DNA of 64,000 nt from DATFTE01 sp963802575. GTDB lineage: Bacteria > Acidobacteriota > Terriglobia > Terriglobales > Acidobacteriaceae. Position numbers and translations under genes: made by a program. Location: the NCBI GenBank assembly GCA_963802575.1, contig CAWDJF010000004.1, forward strand, positions 372,001 to 436,000. The letters are read 5' to 3'. Of this stretch, positions 16,863 through 23,340 are shown piece after piece (the first letter of the stretch is position 1; each line of letters opens with the position of its first letter). Below the pieces are notes generated by a model. The model had not been told where the DNA came from and did no database searches. It saw only the letters and a program-made list of their open reading frames with translations.

Positions 16863-16949
16863 GTCATCCCGACGCGAAGCGAGCGATCTGGCGGGCGGCA
16901 TCGATGCTCCACGCTAGATCCCTCGGCCTTTCGGCCTCGGGATGACGTC
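16863..16949. repeat. Dispersed palindromic element, copy C (full length)
   Basis: Same architecture as copy B. The inner arms have diverged in parallel (GAGCGATCTGGCG on the left, CGCTAGATCCCTC on the right), so some pairing is kept. The side hairpin is GGCCTTTCGGCC and the right outer arm is CTCGGGATGACGTC. Confidence 0.85.
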
Positions 16950-16972
16950 GGACAAGGGCGGTTGCCGCTTAA

Positions 16973-17440
16973 CTACAGGTTCTTCGAGTAGATCACCAGG
17001 TGGCAGGGCATTTTCGTCTTCTTCTGCGGCGGGAATGGAGTGGCGCCGGTTTCGACGTAGCCAAAGCGGCGGTAGTAGGAAGGAAGTTCGGTGCGGACGT
17101 TCACGATTTGCAGATCCATGGCGCGGGCGTTTTGGGCGCGGGCGTAGTCTTCGGCGGCTCTCATCAGGAACGATCCCAGTCCGGATTTCTGGCGTGAGGC
17201 TTCGACGGAGAGCAGGCCGAGGTAGAAACGGTCTCCGCAGGGTTCGAGGTAGACGCAGGCGATGAGCTTCTCTTGTTCTTCAGCGAGCAGGAAGATTCCC
17301 TTCTTCATCAGGTCGCGGACTTCGTCGGGATTGGTGCGGTCTTCGTCGCTGAAGAAACGCTCGGACTGGAAGGCACCGTTGATCAGGCGGGCGACCGAGC
17401 TTGCATCTTCGGGTTTCGCCTGGCGGAGGTTTGAGGGCAT
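16973..17440 (-). CDS. GNAT-family N-acetyltransferase
   Basis: This 155-residue acetyl-CoA-dependent acyltransferase has the GNAT fold: an N-terminal LRQAKPEDASSVARLINGAF, central strands ACVYLEPCGDRFYLGLLSVEASRQKSG with the acetyl-CoA motif (RQKSGLGSFLMRAAEDYAR) near residues 83-101, and a C-terminal ELPSYYRRFGYVETG motif typical of small-molecule acetyltransferases. Substrate unknown. It is divergent from the PilZ-TonB gene and appears monocistronic; its stop is close to the duplicated repeat region. Confidence 0.88.
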   Translation of the reverse strand: MPSNLRQAKPEDASSVARLINGAFQSERFFSDEDRTNPDEVRDLMKKGIFLLAEEQEKLIACVYLEPCGDRFYLGLLSVEASRQKSGLGSFLMRAAEDYARAQNARAMDLQIVNVRTELPSYYRRFGYVETGATPFPPQKKTKMPCHLVIYSKNL

Positions 17441-17639
17441 TTCGAGATTCTATCGCGGCCGGGACAAAGCTTTTGACCGCAAAGAACCCCAAGGTTTCGC
17501 AAAGAACGCGAAGAAGACGGGATGGATTTTTGCTGAGCGATGCTATACTCGGCGCAAGAAACCATTTATCTGGCGCCCTTCGCTTTGTGCTCTGGCAGGC
17601 ACGAGCTAGACGTGTATTTCAACATTTTTGGGGTGATGG

Positions 17640-18482
17640 ATGAGTGCAGCGTCCTCGGGGGCGGGACACGACGGGCTGATTCCCCGGCGAGCCTTTCGGC
17701 ATCCGGTGGCCGTGCCGCTGGATGTCACGGTGTTGCGTTCCGGCGTTCCGGATTGCATTCCTGGAAGATCTCTCAACGTAAGCGAAGGTGGACTGGCGGC
17801 CGTAGTGGCGGGAGAACTGCGTCCGGGCGACAGCGTGGGTATCGAGATGCGGCTGCCGCATGCAAACCTGCCGTTGATGGCGAAGGCGGTGGTGCGTCAT
17901 CAGGCGCGCTTGCAGTGCGGGTTGGAGTTTGTGGGCTTGTCGCAAGAGCAACAGGCGCTGATCCGGCAATGGAATCAGGGAGAGAGCGAAGTCCGGCTGG
18001 AGCAAGCCAAGGCCGTCCCGGATGTGAGGATCGCTCCCTATCATCGCCGGGGGCGGCGCCGAATTCCGCAGCGCTATCTTTGGGCGGCGCTGGCGGTGTT
18101 TGTGGTCATTGGTGCCTTGGGGTGGTGGCAGTGGTATCGGGTGTGGGGCGAGTTGGAGTCGCGACTGCCGTCGAAGACAGCATCCGGCGAGACGGTTGTA
18201 ACACAGGTGCCTCCGGCGGAGATGGAGCATTTGCTGACGCATAAAGTGGACCCCGTCTATCCCGAGGCCGCGAAGCAGACCAAGGCGCAGGGGATGGTGG
18301 TGCTGGATGCGGTGATCGGCGCGGATGGCACGGTGAGGAATTTGAAACCGGTGAGCGGTCCGGATGTGCTCGAGCCTGCGGCGCTCGAAGCCGTGCGCTG
18401 GTGGAGATTTGAGCCGTACCGGATGAATGGAAAGCCTGTCGAAGTGGAGACGACTGTGGCAGTGGAGTTTCAGCCGGAGTAG
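17640..18482 (+). CDS. PilZ - transmembrane - TonB C-terminal fusion protein
   Basis: This 280-residue protein combines three parts. Residues 16-110 are a PilZ domain (RRAFRHPVAVPLDVTV, then SLNVSEGGLAAVV near 44-56, matching RxxxR and (D/N)xSxxG). Residues about 147-163 form one membrane helix (LWAALAVFVVIGALGWW). Residues 198-280 are a TonB C-terminal domain (VDPVYPEAAKQTKAQGMVVL ... GPDVLEPAALEAVRWWRFEPY). A c-di-GMP-binding cytoplasmic domain is thus joined to a periplasmic domain that normally contacts outer-membrane receptors. It lacks the usual Pro-rich linker, so it may not span the periplasm. Not in an operon with ExbBD. The 3' end runs into a heptamer repeat array. Confidence 0.85.
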   Translation: MSAASSGAGHDGLIPRRAFRHPVAVPLDVTVLRSGVPDCIPGRSLNVSEGGLAAVVAGELRPGDSVGIEMRLPHANLPLMAKAVVRHQARLQCGLEFVGLSQEQQALIRQWNQGESEVRLEQAKAVPDVRIAPYHRRGRRRIPQRYLWAALAVFVVIGALGWWQWYRVWGELESRLPSKTASGETVVTQVPPAEMEHLLTHKVDPVYPEAAKQTKAQGMVVLDAVIGADGTVRNLKPVSGPDVLEPAALEAVRWWRFEPYRMNGKPVEVETTVAVEFQPE

Positions 18483-18597
18483 TTCTCAGTTCTCAGTTCT
18501 CAGTTCTCAGTTCTCAGTTCTCAGTTCTCGTTCAGTTCTCAGTTCTCAGTTCTCAGTTCTCAGTTCTCAGTCTCAGTACCCAGTACCCAGTACCCAG
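18483..18597. repeat. Heptamer minisatellite, TTCTCAG then TACCCAG
   Basis: About ten tandem TTCTCAG units, with a short imperfection near 18518-18528, change at the 3' end into three TACCCAG units. It begins 1 bp after the TAG stop of the PilZ-TonB gene; the last codons of that gene are partly in the repeat register. Confidence 0.95.
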
Positions 18598-18752
18598 CGA
18601 AGATACCAGCCAATCAGGAACTTATTCCATCTCTTACGACCTCTTCCGTCCGAAATCGTGCGGGGCACGGTATCGTCAACACCGTTTTTGATATAGACTC
18701 GCGGGCAATTCTGAACTTGGGGCAAGAGTTCAAGACAATTTGGGAGGTGTCT

Positions 18753-19208
18753 GTGAAGCGGAGAATGCTTTTCTCGTGGCTCGCGGGATTGCCGTTTTTG
18801 GCATTGGGTTCGCTTAGCGGACAAGAGACGCCGAAAACCGACAAAAAGCTGAAGATCATGATGAAATCCGCGTGGGGCTCGGACGATCCCACCCGGGCAT
18901 CGTTTGTCTTCGCTCACGGGCTTGCGCTGGCTGACGCTGGGCACGACGTGCAGATTTTTCTGACCGGGGAAGCTACCTACATGATGCGCAAGGAGACGGT
19001 GAACGCGATCATGCCCATCGGGTGGCCTCCGCTGAGCGAAACCCTGGGGAAAGTGGTCGCCAAGCATATTCCGATCTTTTCTTGAGGAGCCTGTTCCCGG
19101 GCCCGTGGGGTCACGGAAACAGACTTGGCACAGTGGGGAGCGAAGTTTGGAAGTCCGGCGATTTTCGTGTCGTTGGTAGAGTGGTCGGATCGCATTATTA
19201 CGGAGTGA
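18753..19208 (+). CDS. DsrE-family exported protein, probable selenoprotein (UGA at codon 111)
   Basis: From a GTG at 18753 (GGGAGG five bases upstream) the protein begins VKRRMLFSWLAGLPFLALGSLSGQ, a twin-arginine-like export signal, then has a DsrE/YchN-like fold (KKLKIMMKSAWGSDDPTRAS, ADAGHDVQIFLTGEATYMMRK). A UGA at 19083-19085 stops a conventional reading after ITKIPIFS-like residues KHIPIFS. The same frame stays open for 40 more codons and ends at TGA 19206. The continuation (GACSRARGVTETDLAQWGAK ... IFVSLVEWSDRIITE) is what a DsrE-family C-terminus looks like, and total length (151) fits the family. The UGA sits at the first position of a would-be CxxC (U-G-A-C), the classic place for selenocysteine. 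A hairpin follows at the right distance. Alternatives are a nonsense mutation or sequencing error. Confidence 0.75.
19091..19122 (+). promoter_or_regulatory. Candidate bacterial SECIS element
   Basis: Immediately after the in-frame UGA the coding RNA can fold as a lower stem CTGTT (19091-19095) with AACAG (19118-19122) and an upper 5-bp stem CCGTG / CACGG (19103-19107 with 19112-19116) closed by a GGGU loop. The loop starts 22 nt after the UGA and begins with G, which fits the general spacing and loop rule for bacterial SECIS elements. The left side carries a 7-nt bulge, and alternative foldings with the CCCGGGCCCG run exist. Confidence 0.55.
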
Positions 19209-19374
19209 ACGCGCTATTCAGTACCTGCTTTCGCGACAACAGGCAGGCGATCGCTCGGTCGACTAAAAGTCGCGCGGCGGGCTTCTTTTTCTGTTGCATC
19301 CGCGGGGAGATTTTGGCAGTATCACCTTCACCCTCCCCAAAGTATCTTGGCAAACTGATCCGCGTAGGTGGTTT

Positions 19375-19563
19375 ATGCCAAACGAAGACACCACGCCCCA
19401 ACGAAACTGGGAAGAAATTGCTGCTGAATTGGCGCAGGAGCACGACGCTAAACGGCTAACGAAGCTTGCTGCCGAGTTGACGGCGGCGATGGACGCCCAG
19501 ATGGGAAGGGCGGTTGTGAGCGAGCGTCCGCACGAAAGCACACGAGCGAAAAGAGCCGGTTAA
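19375..19563 (+). CDS. Small conserved hypothetical protein
   Basis: This 62-residue protein begins MPNEDTTPQRNWEEIAAELA, with AGGTGG just upstream of the ATG. It is almost entirely helical with a charged middle (QEHDAKRLTKLAAELTAAMD) and resembles small acidobacterial helical proteins of unknown function. Upstream in-frame codons (from 19294) look non-coding. No membrane segment or signal is seen. It follows the DsrE-like gene by 166 bp and is probably separately expressed. Confidence 0.6.
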   Translation: MPNEDTTPQRNWEEIAAELAQEHDAKRLTKLAAELTAAMDAQMGRAVVSERPHESTRAKRAG

Positions 19564-19821
19564 CGGTTTCGCGCATGGCGTGGACTGGCCTCACTCTACA
19601 GTCAAAACTGTAGATTTCTCTTTTTCGAACTGTATCCCCCCACTATGTACGCTAGCGGATTGTCGAGGCGAGCGGCTTCGATTACATAGGATTGGCACGT
19701 CGTAAGAAAGACAAGCCGGAGGCCGCAAGTTGACCTCTGGCTTTTCTGTTTCTCAAACCTCCCTGCTCATCCTCCCCCATGCATTCCCCTTCGCCGGCGG
19801 GGGTTGGCGCTTTCCAGTCAT

Positions 19822-19906
19822 GACGTCATCCCGATACGAGGGATCTGGCGGGCGGTATCGATGCTCCGCGCCAGATCCCTCGGCCTTTCGGCCTCGGGAT
19901 GACGTC
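19822..19906. repeat. Dispersed palindromic element, copy D
   Basis: GACGTCATCCCGA arm, a shortened mini-hairpin region (TACGAG in place of GCGAAGCGAG), inner arm GGGATCTGGCG, core GGTATCGATGC, inner arm CGCCAGATCCC, side hairpin GGCCTTTCGGCC, then CTCGGGATGACGTC. The inner arms differ from copy B (CCGG to CTGG/CCAG) but the changes compensate and pairing is kept. Confidence 0.85.
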
Positions 19907-19928
19907 GGGTTTTCGTAACTGGGTTCCC

Positions 19929-19954
19929 GTGGCCGGCGAGACGCCGGCGCTACT
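19929..19954. repeat. GCCGGC hairpin repeat at a gene 3' end (copy 1)
   Basis: The sequence GTGGCCGGCGAGACGCCGGC followed by GCTACT contains the inverted repeat GCCGGCG / CGCCGGC with a 2-nt AGA-type loop. It lies 5 bp beyond the stop codon of the leftward ligase gene; a second copy occupies the same position behind the LuxR-type gene (22064-22089). Confidence 0.75.
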
Positions 19955-19958
19955 GAGA

Positions 19959-21530
19959 TTATTTCTGCTCTTTGAGTTTTTGTCTTAGTTTGAAGCGCTG
20001 GAGTTTGCCTGTCGCGGTTTTCGGGAGGTCGGAGAAGAATTCGATCCAGCGCGGGCGTTTGAAGACCGGCAGCCGGGAGAGGACGAAGGCTTCCAGTTCG
20101 CGGGCTAGTTCCGGCGTTGGTCGGTTCCCGTCTTTTAAGACCACGCAGGCTGCGGGCTTGATGAGTTGGTCGTTGTCTTCGCGGGCGATGACGGCGACTT
20201 CCTGCACGGCTTCGTGCTCGATTAACACGCTTTCAATTTCTACCGGGCTGATCCAGACGCCGCTGCATTTGAGCATGTCGTCGCTGCGGCCGGCGTACCA
20301 GAAGTATCCGTCGGCGTCTTGATAGTACTTGTCGCCGGTGCGAATCCAGTGTCCTTCGATCGTGTCTTTGGTTTTCTCGTGTTGATTCCAGTAGTGCGAG
20401 CAGGTGGCGTCGGAGCGGACGAGCAGGTTGCCGATGTCGCCGGGCGCGACTTCGCGTTCGTTTTCGTCGACGATGCGGGCGTCGTATCCGGGAATGATCT
20501 TGCCGCTCGATCCAGGGCGGACCGCGCCGGGCGCGTTGGCGATGCACATGTGCAGAAGCTCGGTTGAGCCGATGGCATCGAGGATTTCGACCCCGAAGCG
20601 GTCTTGGAAGCGCTGGAAGAGAGCGGCGGGCAGTGATTCACCCGCGGAGACGCTGTAGCGGACGGCAGAGAGATCGAAGTCGTTGCCTTCGCGCTGGTGG
20701 GCGAGCAGCGCGGCGTAGTTTGAGGGGACGGAGAAGAATAGCGTTGGGCGATGTTGTTCGAGGATGCGGAAGACATGCTGAGGCTTGGGCGGTCCGGGCC
20801 AGAGGATCGCGGTGGCGCCGACGGCGAGGGGGAAATAGAGAGCGTTGCCGAGTCCGTAGGCGAAGAACAGTTTCGCGACGCTGAAGCAGCGGTCGTGCTC
20901 GGTCATCTGCAGAATGCCCTTGGCATAGCGCTCGGCGGCGACCACCATGTCGTGCTGCAAGTGGACGCAGGCCTTGGGGAATCCCGTGGACCCGGAGGAG
21001 TAGAGCCAGAAGGCGGCGTCATCTTTGCCGGTGGGCTCGGCTTCGAGTTGAGTGGGGGCGGAGGCGATCCAATCGTCGAAGCGCAGCGTTTCCGCGGGTG
21101 CTTCGTTTCCCACGACGATGATGCGGGTGAGATAGCGAAGTTTTTTGCGAGGGATCTGCGCATAGAGTTCCTCACTCACAATCAGCACGCGGGCGCGGCA
21201 ATTGTTCAGGACGTATTCGTAGTCGGCAGACTTAAGCAGGGTGTTGATAGGGACAGCGACGGCTCCGATTTTGATGGCGCCAAAGAAGCAGGCGGCGAAC
21301 TCGGCGCCGTCGAGCAGCAGCAGAGCGACGCGCTCTTCGATGCGGACATCGAGCTGGCGCAGCGCATTTCCGACGCAATTCACGCTTTCGTGAAGCTCGT
21401 GGTAAGTGACGCGCTGTTCTTCGCATTCGATGGCGACTTTGGCGGCGCGTCCTTCGGCGAGGTGGCGATCGATGAAATACGAGGCAGCGTTAAAGGGATC
21501 GGGCAGAACGATGGGACGGCCGACCGTCAT
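19959..21530 (-). CDS. Benzoate-CoA ligase-like acyl-CoA synthetase
   Basis: This 523-residue adenylate-forming enzyme activates a carboxylate with ATP and CoA. The P-loop-like motif YSSGSTGFPKACVH lies near 178-191, the adenylate motif YFWYAGRSDDMLKCSGVWISP near 405-425, and the C-terminal catalytic lysine in LPKTATGKLQRFKLR near 505-519. Overall similarity, including FAYGLGNALYFP and AIGSTELLHMCIAN, is to benzoate/4-hydroxybenzoate-CoA ligases. Aromatic-acid use is plausible but aliphatic substrates are not excluded. It overlaps the upstream membrane-protein gene by 4 bp (ATGA), so the two are co-translated. No ring reductase genes are nearby. Confidence 0.88.
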   Translation of the reverse strand: MTVGRPIVLPDPFNAASYFIDRHLAEGRAAKVAIECEEQRVTYHELHESVNCVGNALRQLDVRIEERVALLLLDGAEFAACFFGAIKIGAVAVPINTLLKSADYEYVLNNCRARVLIVSEELYAQIPRKKLRYLTRIIVVGNEAPAETLRFDDWIASAPTQLEAEPTGKDDAAFWLYSSGSTGFPKACVHLQHDMVVAAERYAKGILQMTEHDRCFSVAKLFFAYGLGNALYFPLAVGATAILWPGPPKPQHVFRILEQHRPTLFFSVPSNYAALLAHQREGNDFDLSAVRYSVSAGESLPAALFQRFQDRFGVEILDAIGSTELLHMCIANAPGAVRPGSSGKIIPGYDARIVDENEREVAPGDIGNLLVRSDATCSHYWNQHEKTKDTIEGHWIRTGDKYYQDADGYFWYAGRSDDMLKCSGVWISPVEIESVLIEHEAVQEVAVIAREDNDQLIKPAACVVLKDGNRPTPELARELEAFVLSRLPVFKRPRWIEFFSDLPKTATGKLQRFKLRQKLKEQK

Positions 21531-21907
21531 TTGGAGGCGATGCGCTGCTTGCGGAAGGCATGAAGGATGACTGCGCTGCTGATGGCGAAAATGCCGATGG
21601 CTGCGAGCGCGAGGACCTGGGCGATTTCCGGTCTCAGCTTCAGGAGATCGGCAAAGAGCGCGGCGAGCGCGCAGAGGATGCCGAGCGCATTCAGCCAGAC
21701 GGGCGCGTGGACGGGATTCACCTCATTGCGATTGCGCAAGCGGAGTTGCATGAGGACGGCGGCGAGTCCGATAGCGGCCACGACCACGACGGCGAGCGGG
21801 CTGTAAAAGGCGCCGCGAGTGGTAAAGATGACGACGAGCGCGAGTGCTCCGCAGAGCAGGCCCGAGCCGATGACGGTCCAGCGACGGGAGTGGGAGACGG
21901 TGGTCAA
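21527..21907 (-). CDS. Four-helix membrane protein of unknown function
   Basis: This 126-residue protein has about four hydrophobic helices: VIGSGLLCGALALVVIFTT, SPLAVVVVAAIGLAAVLMQL, APVWLNALGILCALAALFADL and IAQVLALAAIGIFAISSAVIL. I do not recognise the family. It is the first gene of a two-gene unit with the CoA ligase (4-bp ATGA overlap). The arrangement could reflect a membrane-linked uptake or signalling role, but no direct evidence supports this. Confidence 0.7.
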   Translation of the reverse strand: MTTVSHSRRWTVIGSGLLCGALALVVIFTTRGAFYSPLAVVVVAAIGLAAVLMQLRLRNRNEVNPVHAPVWLNALGILCALAALFADLLKLRPEIAQVLALAAIGIFAISSAVILHAFRKQRIASK

Positions 21908-22063
21908 TGGTTTTCGAGGAAGATATTACGTGATTTGGGGGACGGAGGCGAGAGGAAGCGGCCAAATTTGCGTTACAGCCTTCCTCGCCTTGGGGTCGCT
22001 ACGTGACTTGGCGGGCGAGAGTGGCCGCCCCACACCGTCTTACGTCGGTTTGTAGGATTTTCC

Positions 22064-22089
22064 GTGGCCGGCGGGACGCCGGCGCTACT
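22064..22089. repeat. GCCGGC hairpin repeat at a gene 3' end (copy 2)
   Basis: The sequence GTGGCCGGCGGGACGCCGGC followed by GCTACT differs from copy 1 at one base and is again 5 bp beyond the stop codon of a leftward gene. It may act as a transcript 3'-end hairpin. Confidence 0.75.
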
Positions 22090-22093
22090 TCCC

Positions 22094-22804
22094 TTATGCG
22101 CCGGCGAGCCATTCGGCTTGGCGGGAGTTGCTGTGGCTGACTGCGTAAAGCACCAGTTCGACGCGGGTGGAGATACCTAGTTTTTCGAAGATGCGGAAGA
22201 GATATTTCTTTACCGTGTTTTCGGTGAGGTTGAGTTCGCGGGCGATATCGCGGTTGCCGAGGCCGTCGGCAACCAGGGCGACGACCTGCTCTTCGCGCGG
22301 GGTCAGCAGGCGTAATCCTCCGGCATCGACCACGCGGAGCGACGGCACCTGGGACAGGTTCTGGATGAGGCATTGCATTTGCTGATTGTTGAGCCAGACT
22401 TCTCCGGTATGAACACGATGAATGCATTTACAAAGCAGGCGAAAGGGCGACTCGGATAGCGAGAAAATGGCGCGCACGCCGGAACGGAAAGCATCGGTGA
22501 CCAGGTCGGAGGTGCAGGCGTCGAGTAGGAGGATCTTGCCGACCTGAGGGTGAAGCAGATGGAGGCGGCGAACCATGCTGGTTTGGAGCTCGCGCGATTT
22601 CGGGTCGTTGGCGTGGAGGATGAGGATATCGGCGGGCGCGAAATTCATCTGGGCCAAGATGAGATCGAGATCGAGGAGGCAGAGAGAGACGGAAAACTCC
22701 GGACGGCGGCGCAGGGCGCTAACCAGGAGCTGGGCCTGGGTTTGATTCGAGTCCGCTACGAGGATTTTGATGTTGCCTGAAACCGTACGGCTGCGAAGTG
22801 GCAT
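22094..22804 (-). CDS. NarL/LuxR-family response regulator
   Basis: This 236-residue protein has a receiver-like N-terminal domain (NIKILVADSNQTQAQLLVSAL) and a C-terminal LuxR helix-turn-helix (LRLLTPREEQVVALVADGLGNRDIARELNLTENTVKKYLFR). The receiver lacks a standard acidic pair: the phosphoacceptor region reads ADILILHANDPKS, so the usual Asp followed by a Pro-containing loop is altered to His-Ala-Asn-Asp, and phosphorylation is doubtful. The protein would bind DNA and regulate transcription. No histidine kinase gene is adjacent. It is divergent from the exopolysaccharide operon that starts about 540 bp away and could regulate it; this is inference. Confidence 0.85.
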   Translation of the reverse strand: MPLRSRTVSGNIKILVADSNQTQAQLLVSALRRRPEFSVSLCLLDLDLILAQMNFAPADILILHANDPKSRELQTSMVRRLHLLHPQVGKILLLDACTSDLVTDAFRSGVRAIFSLSESPFRLLCKCIHRVHTGEVWLNNQQMQCLIQNLSQVPSLRVVDAGGLRLLTPREEQVVALVADGLGNRDIARELNLTENTVKKYLFRIFEKLGISTRVELVLYAVSHSNSRQAEWLAGA

Positions 22805-23340
22805 GAACTTTTTTGCCCCTGAACAAGCGGTGCCTTGTTACCTGAAATTCTAAGACGTTCCCGAATCAGACTAAGCGACCGCGGTCACTCCAAATTGTGA
22901 TGGCTAGACGAAGTTTCCCGAAAGCGTGTGTGGAAAACCGGAGAGACTTCGCGCTGGCGCGTGAATGCGAGACACGGAAGATGGCACGAGAGGTTTTCAC
23001 GAAGCGAGGTTGGTGTTCCGGACTTGCAGTTGATGGACCCCGGTGTCCACTTTCGGAGATATGCAAACGTAGACTGCGCGGCGAGTTGCGCAATTTGGCG
23101 TTGGCGGAGGAAGTGCGGGAGAAAAAGGACGATCGGAAGAAGTCCACGGGCTGCGTTTGTTGGTCACCAGTGCGGCGCGCCGGATCCCGGGATGACGTCA
23201 AGTTGTTTGGCCCTTGAGTCTACGTTTGTGGACAGAACTTTCCATGTCTTGCCGGAACTTGCTCAGCCGAGTAAGTTGACGCTGGAACGGTTGCAAAAAG
23301 AGCTGCAGCGCTCGTGAAAGTGGCTGCAAGAGATCGCAAC
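22805..23340. other. Intergenic region before the exopolysaccharide operon
   Basis: Rightward frames at 22897-23217 and 22928-23317 are open but have Arg/Cys/Trp-rich, non-protein-like composition and no ribosome sites, so none is called. A half copy of the dispersed palindromic element lies at 23178-23199 (GGATCCCGGGATGACGTC). The operon promoter must lie here, but no convincing -35/-10 pair was identified. Confidence 0.5.

Larger units (their letters stand above)
16213..16972. other. Non-coding repeat region
   Basis: No supported gene. The right half carries two copies of the dispersed palindromic element and, before each, a 28-bp direct repeat beginning GACGACGGCGTCCGTCCCTA (16641 and 16832). 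The unit of direct repeat plus element is thus duplicated at about 190-bp spacing. The left half (16213-16640) shows nothing recognisable. Confidence 0.6.
19564..19958. other. Intergenic stretch holding two repeat types
   Basis: No gene is supported. The left part includes a T-rich CTCTTTTTCGAACTGT segment near 19617; the right part holds palindromic element copy D and, immediately beyond the ligase stop codon, a GCCGGC-type hairpin repeat. Confidence 0.6.

Noticed and set aside
18483..18597. Possible CRISPR array
   Set aside because: Units are 7 bp and contiguous with no spacers; this is a minisatellite.
22897..23317. Two overlapping rightward open frames before the polysaccharide operon
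   Set aside because: Arg/Trp/Cys-rich, no Shine-Dalgarno, no domain; one runs through a half palindromic element.
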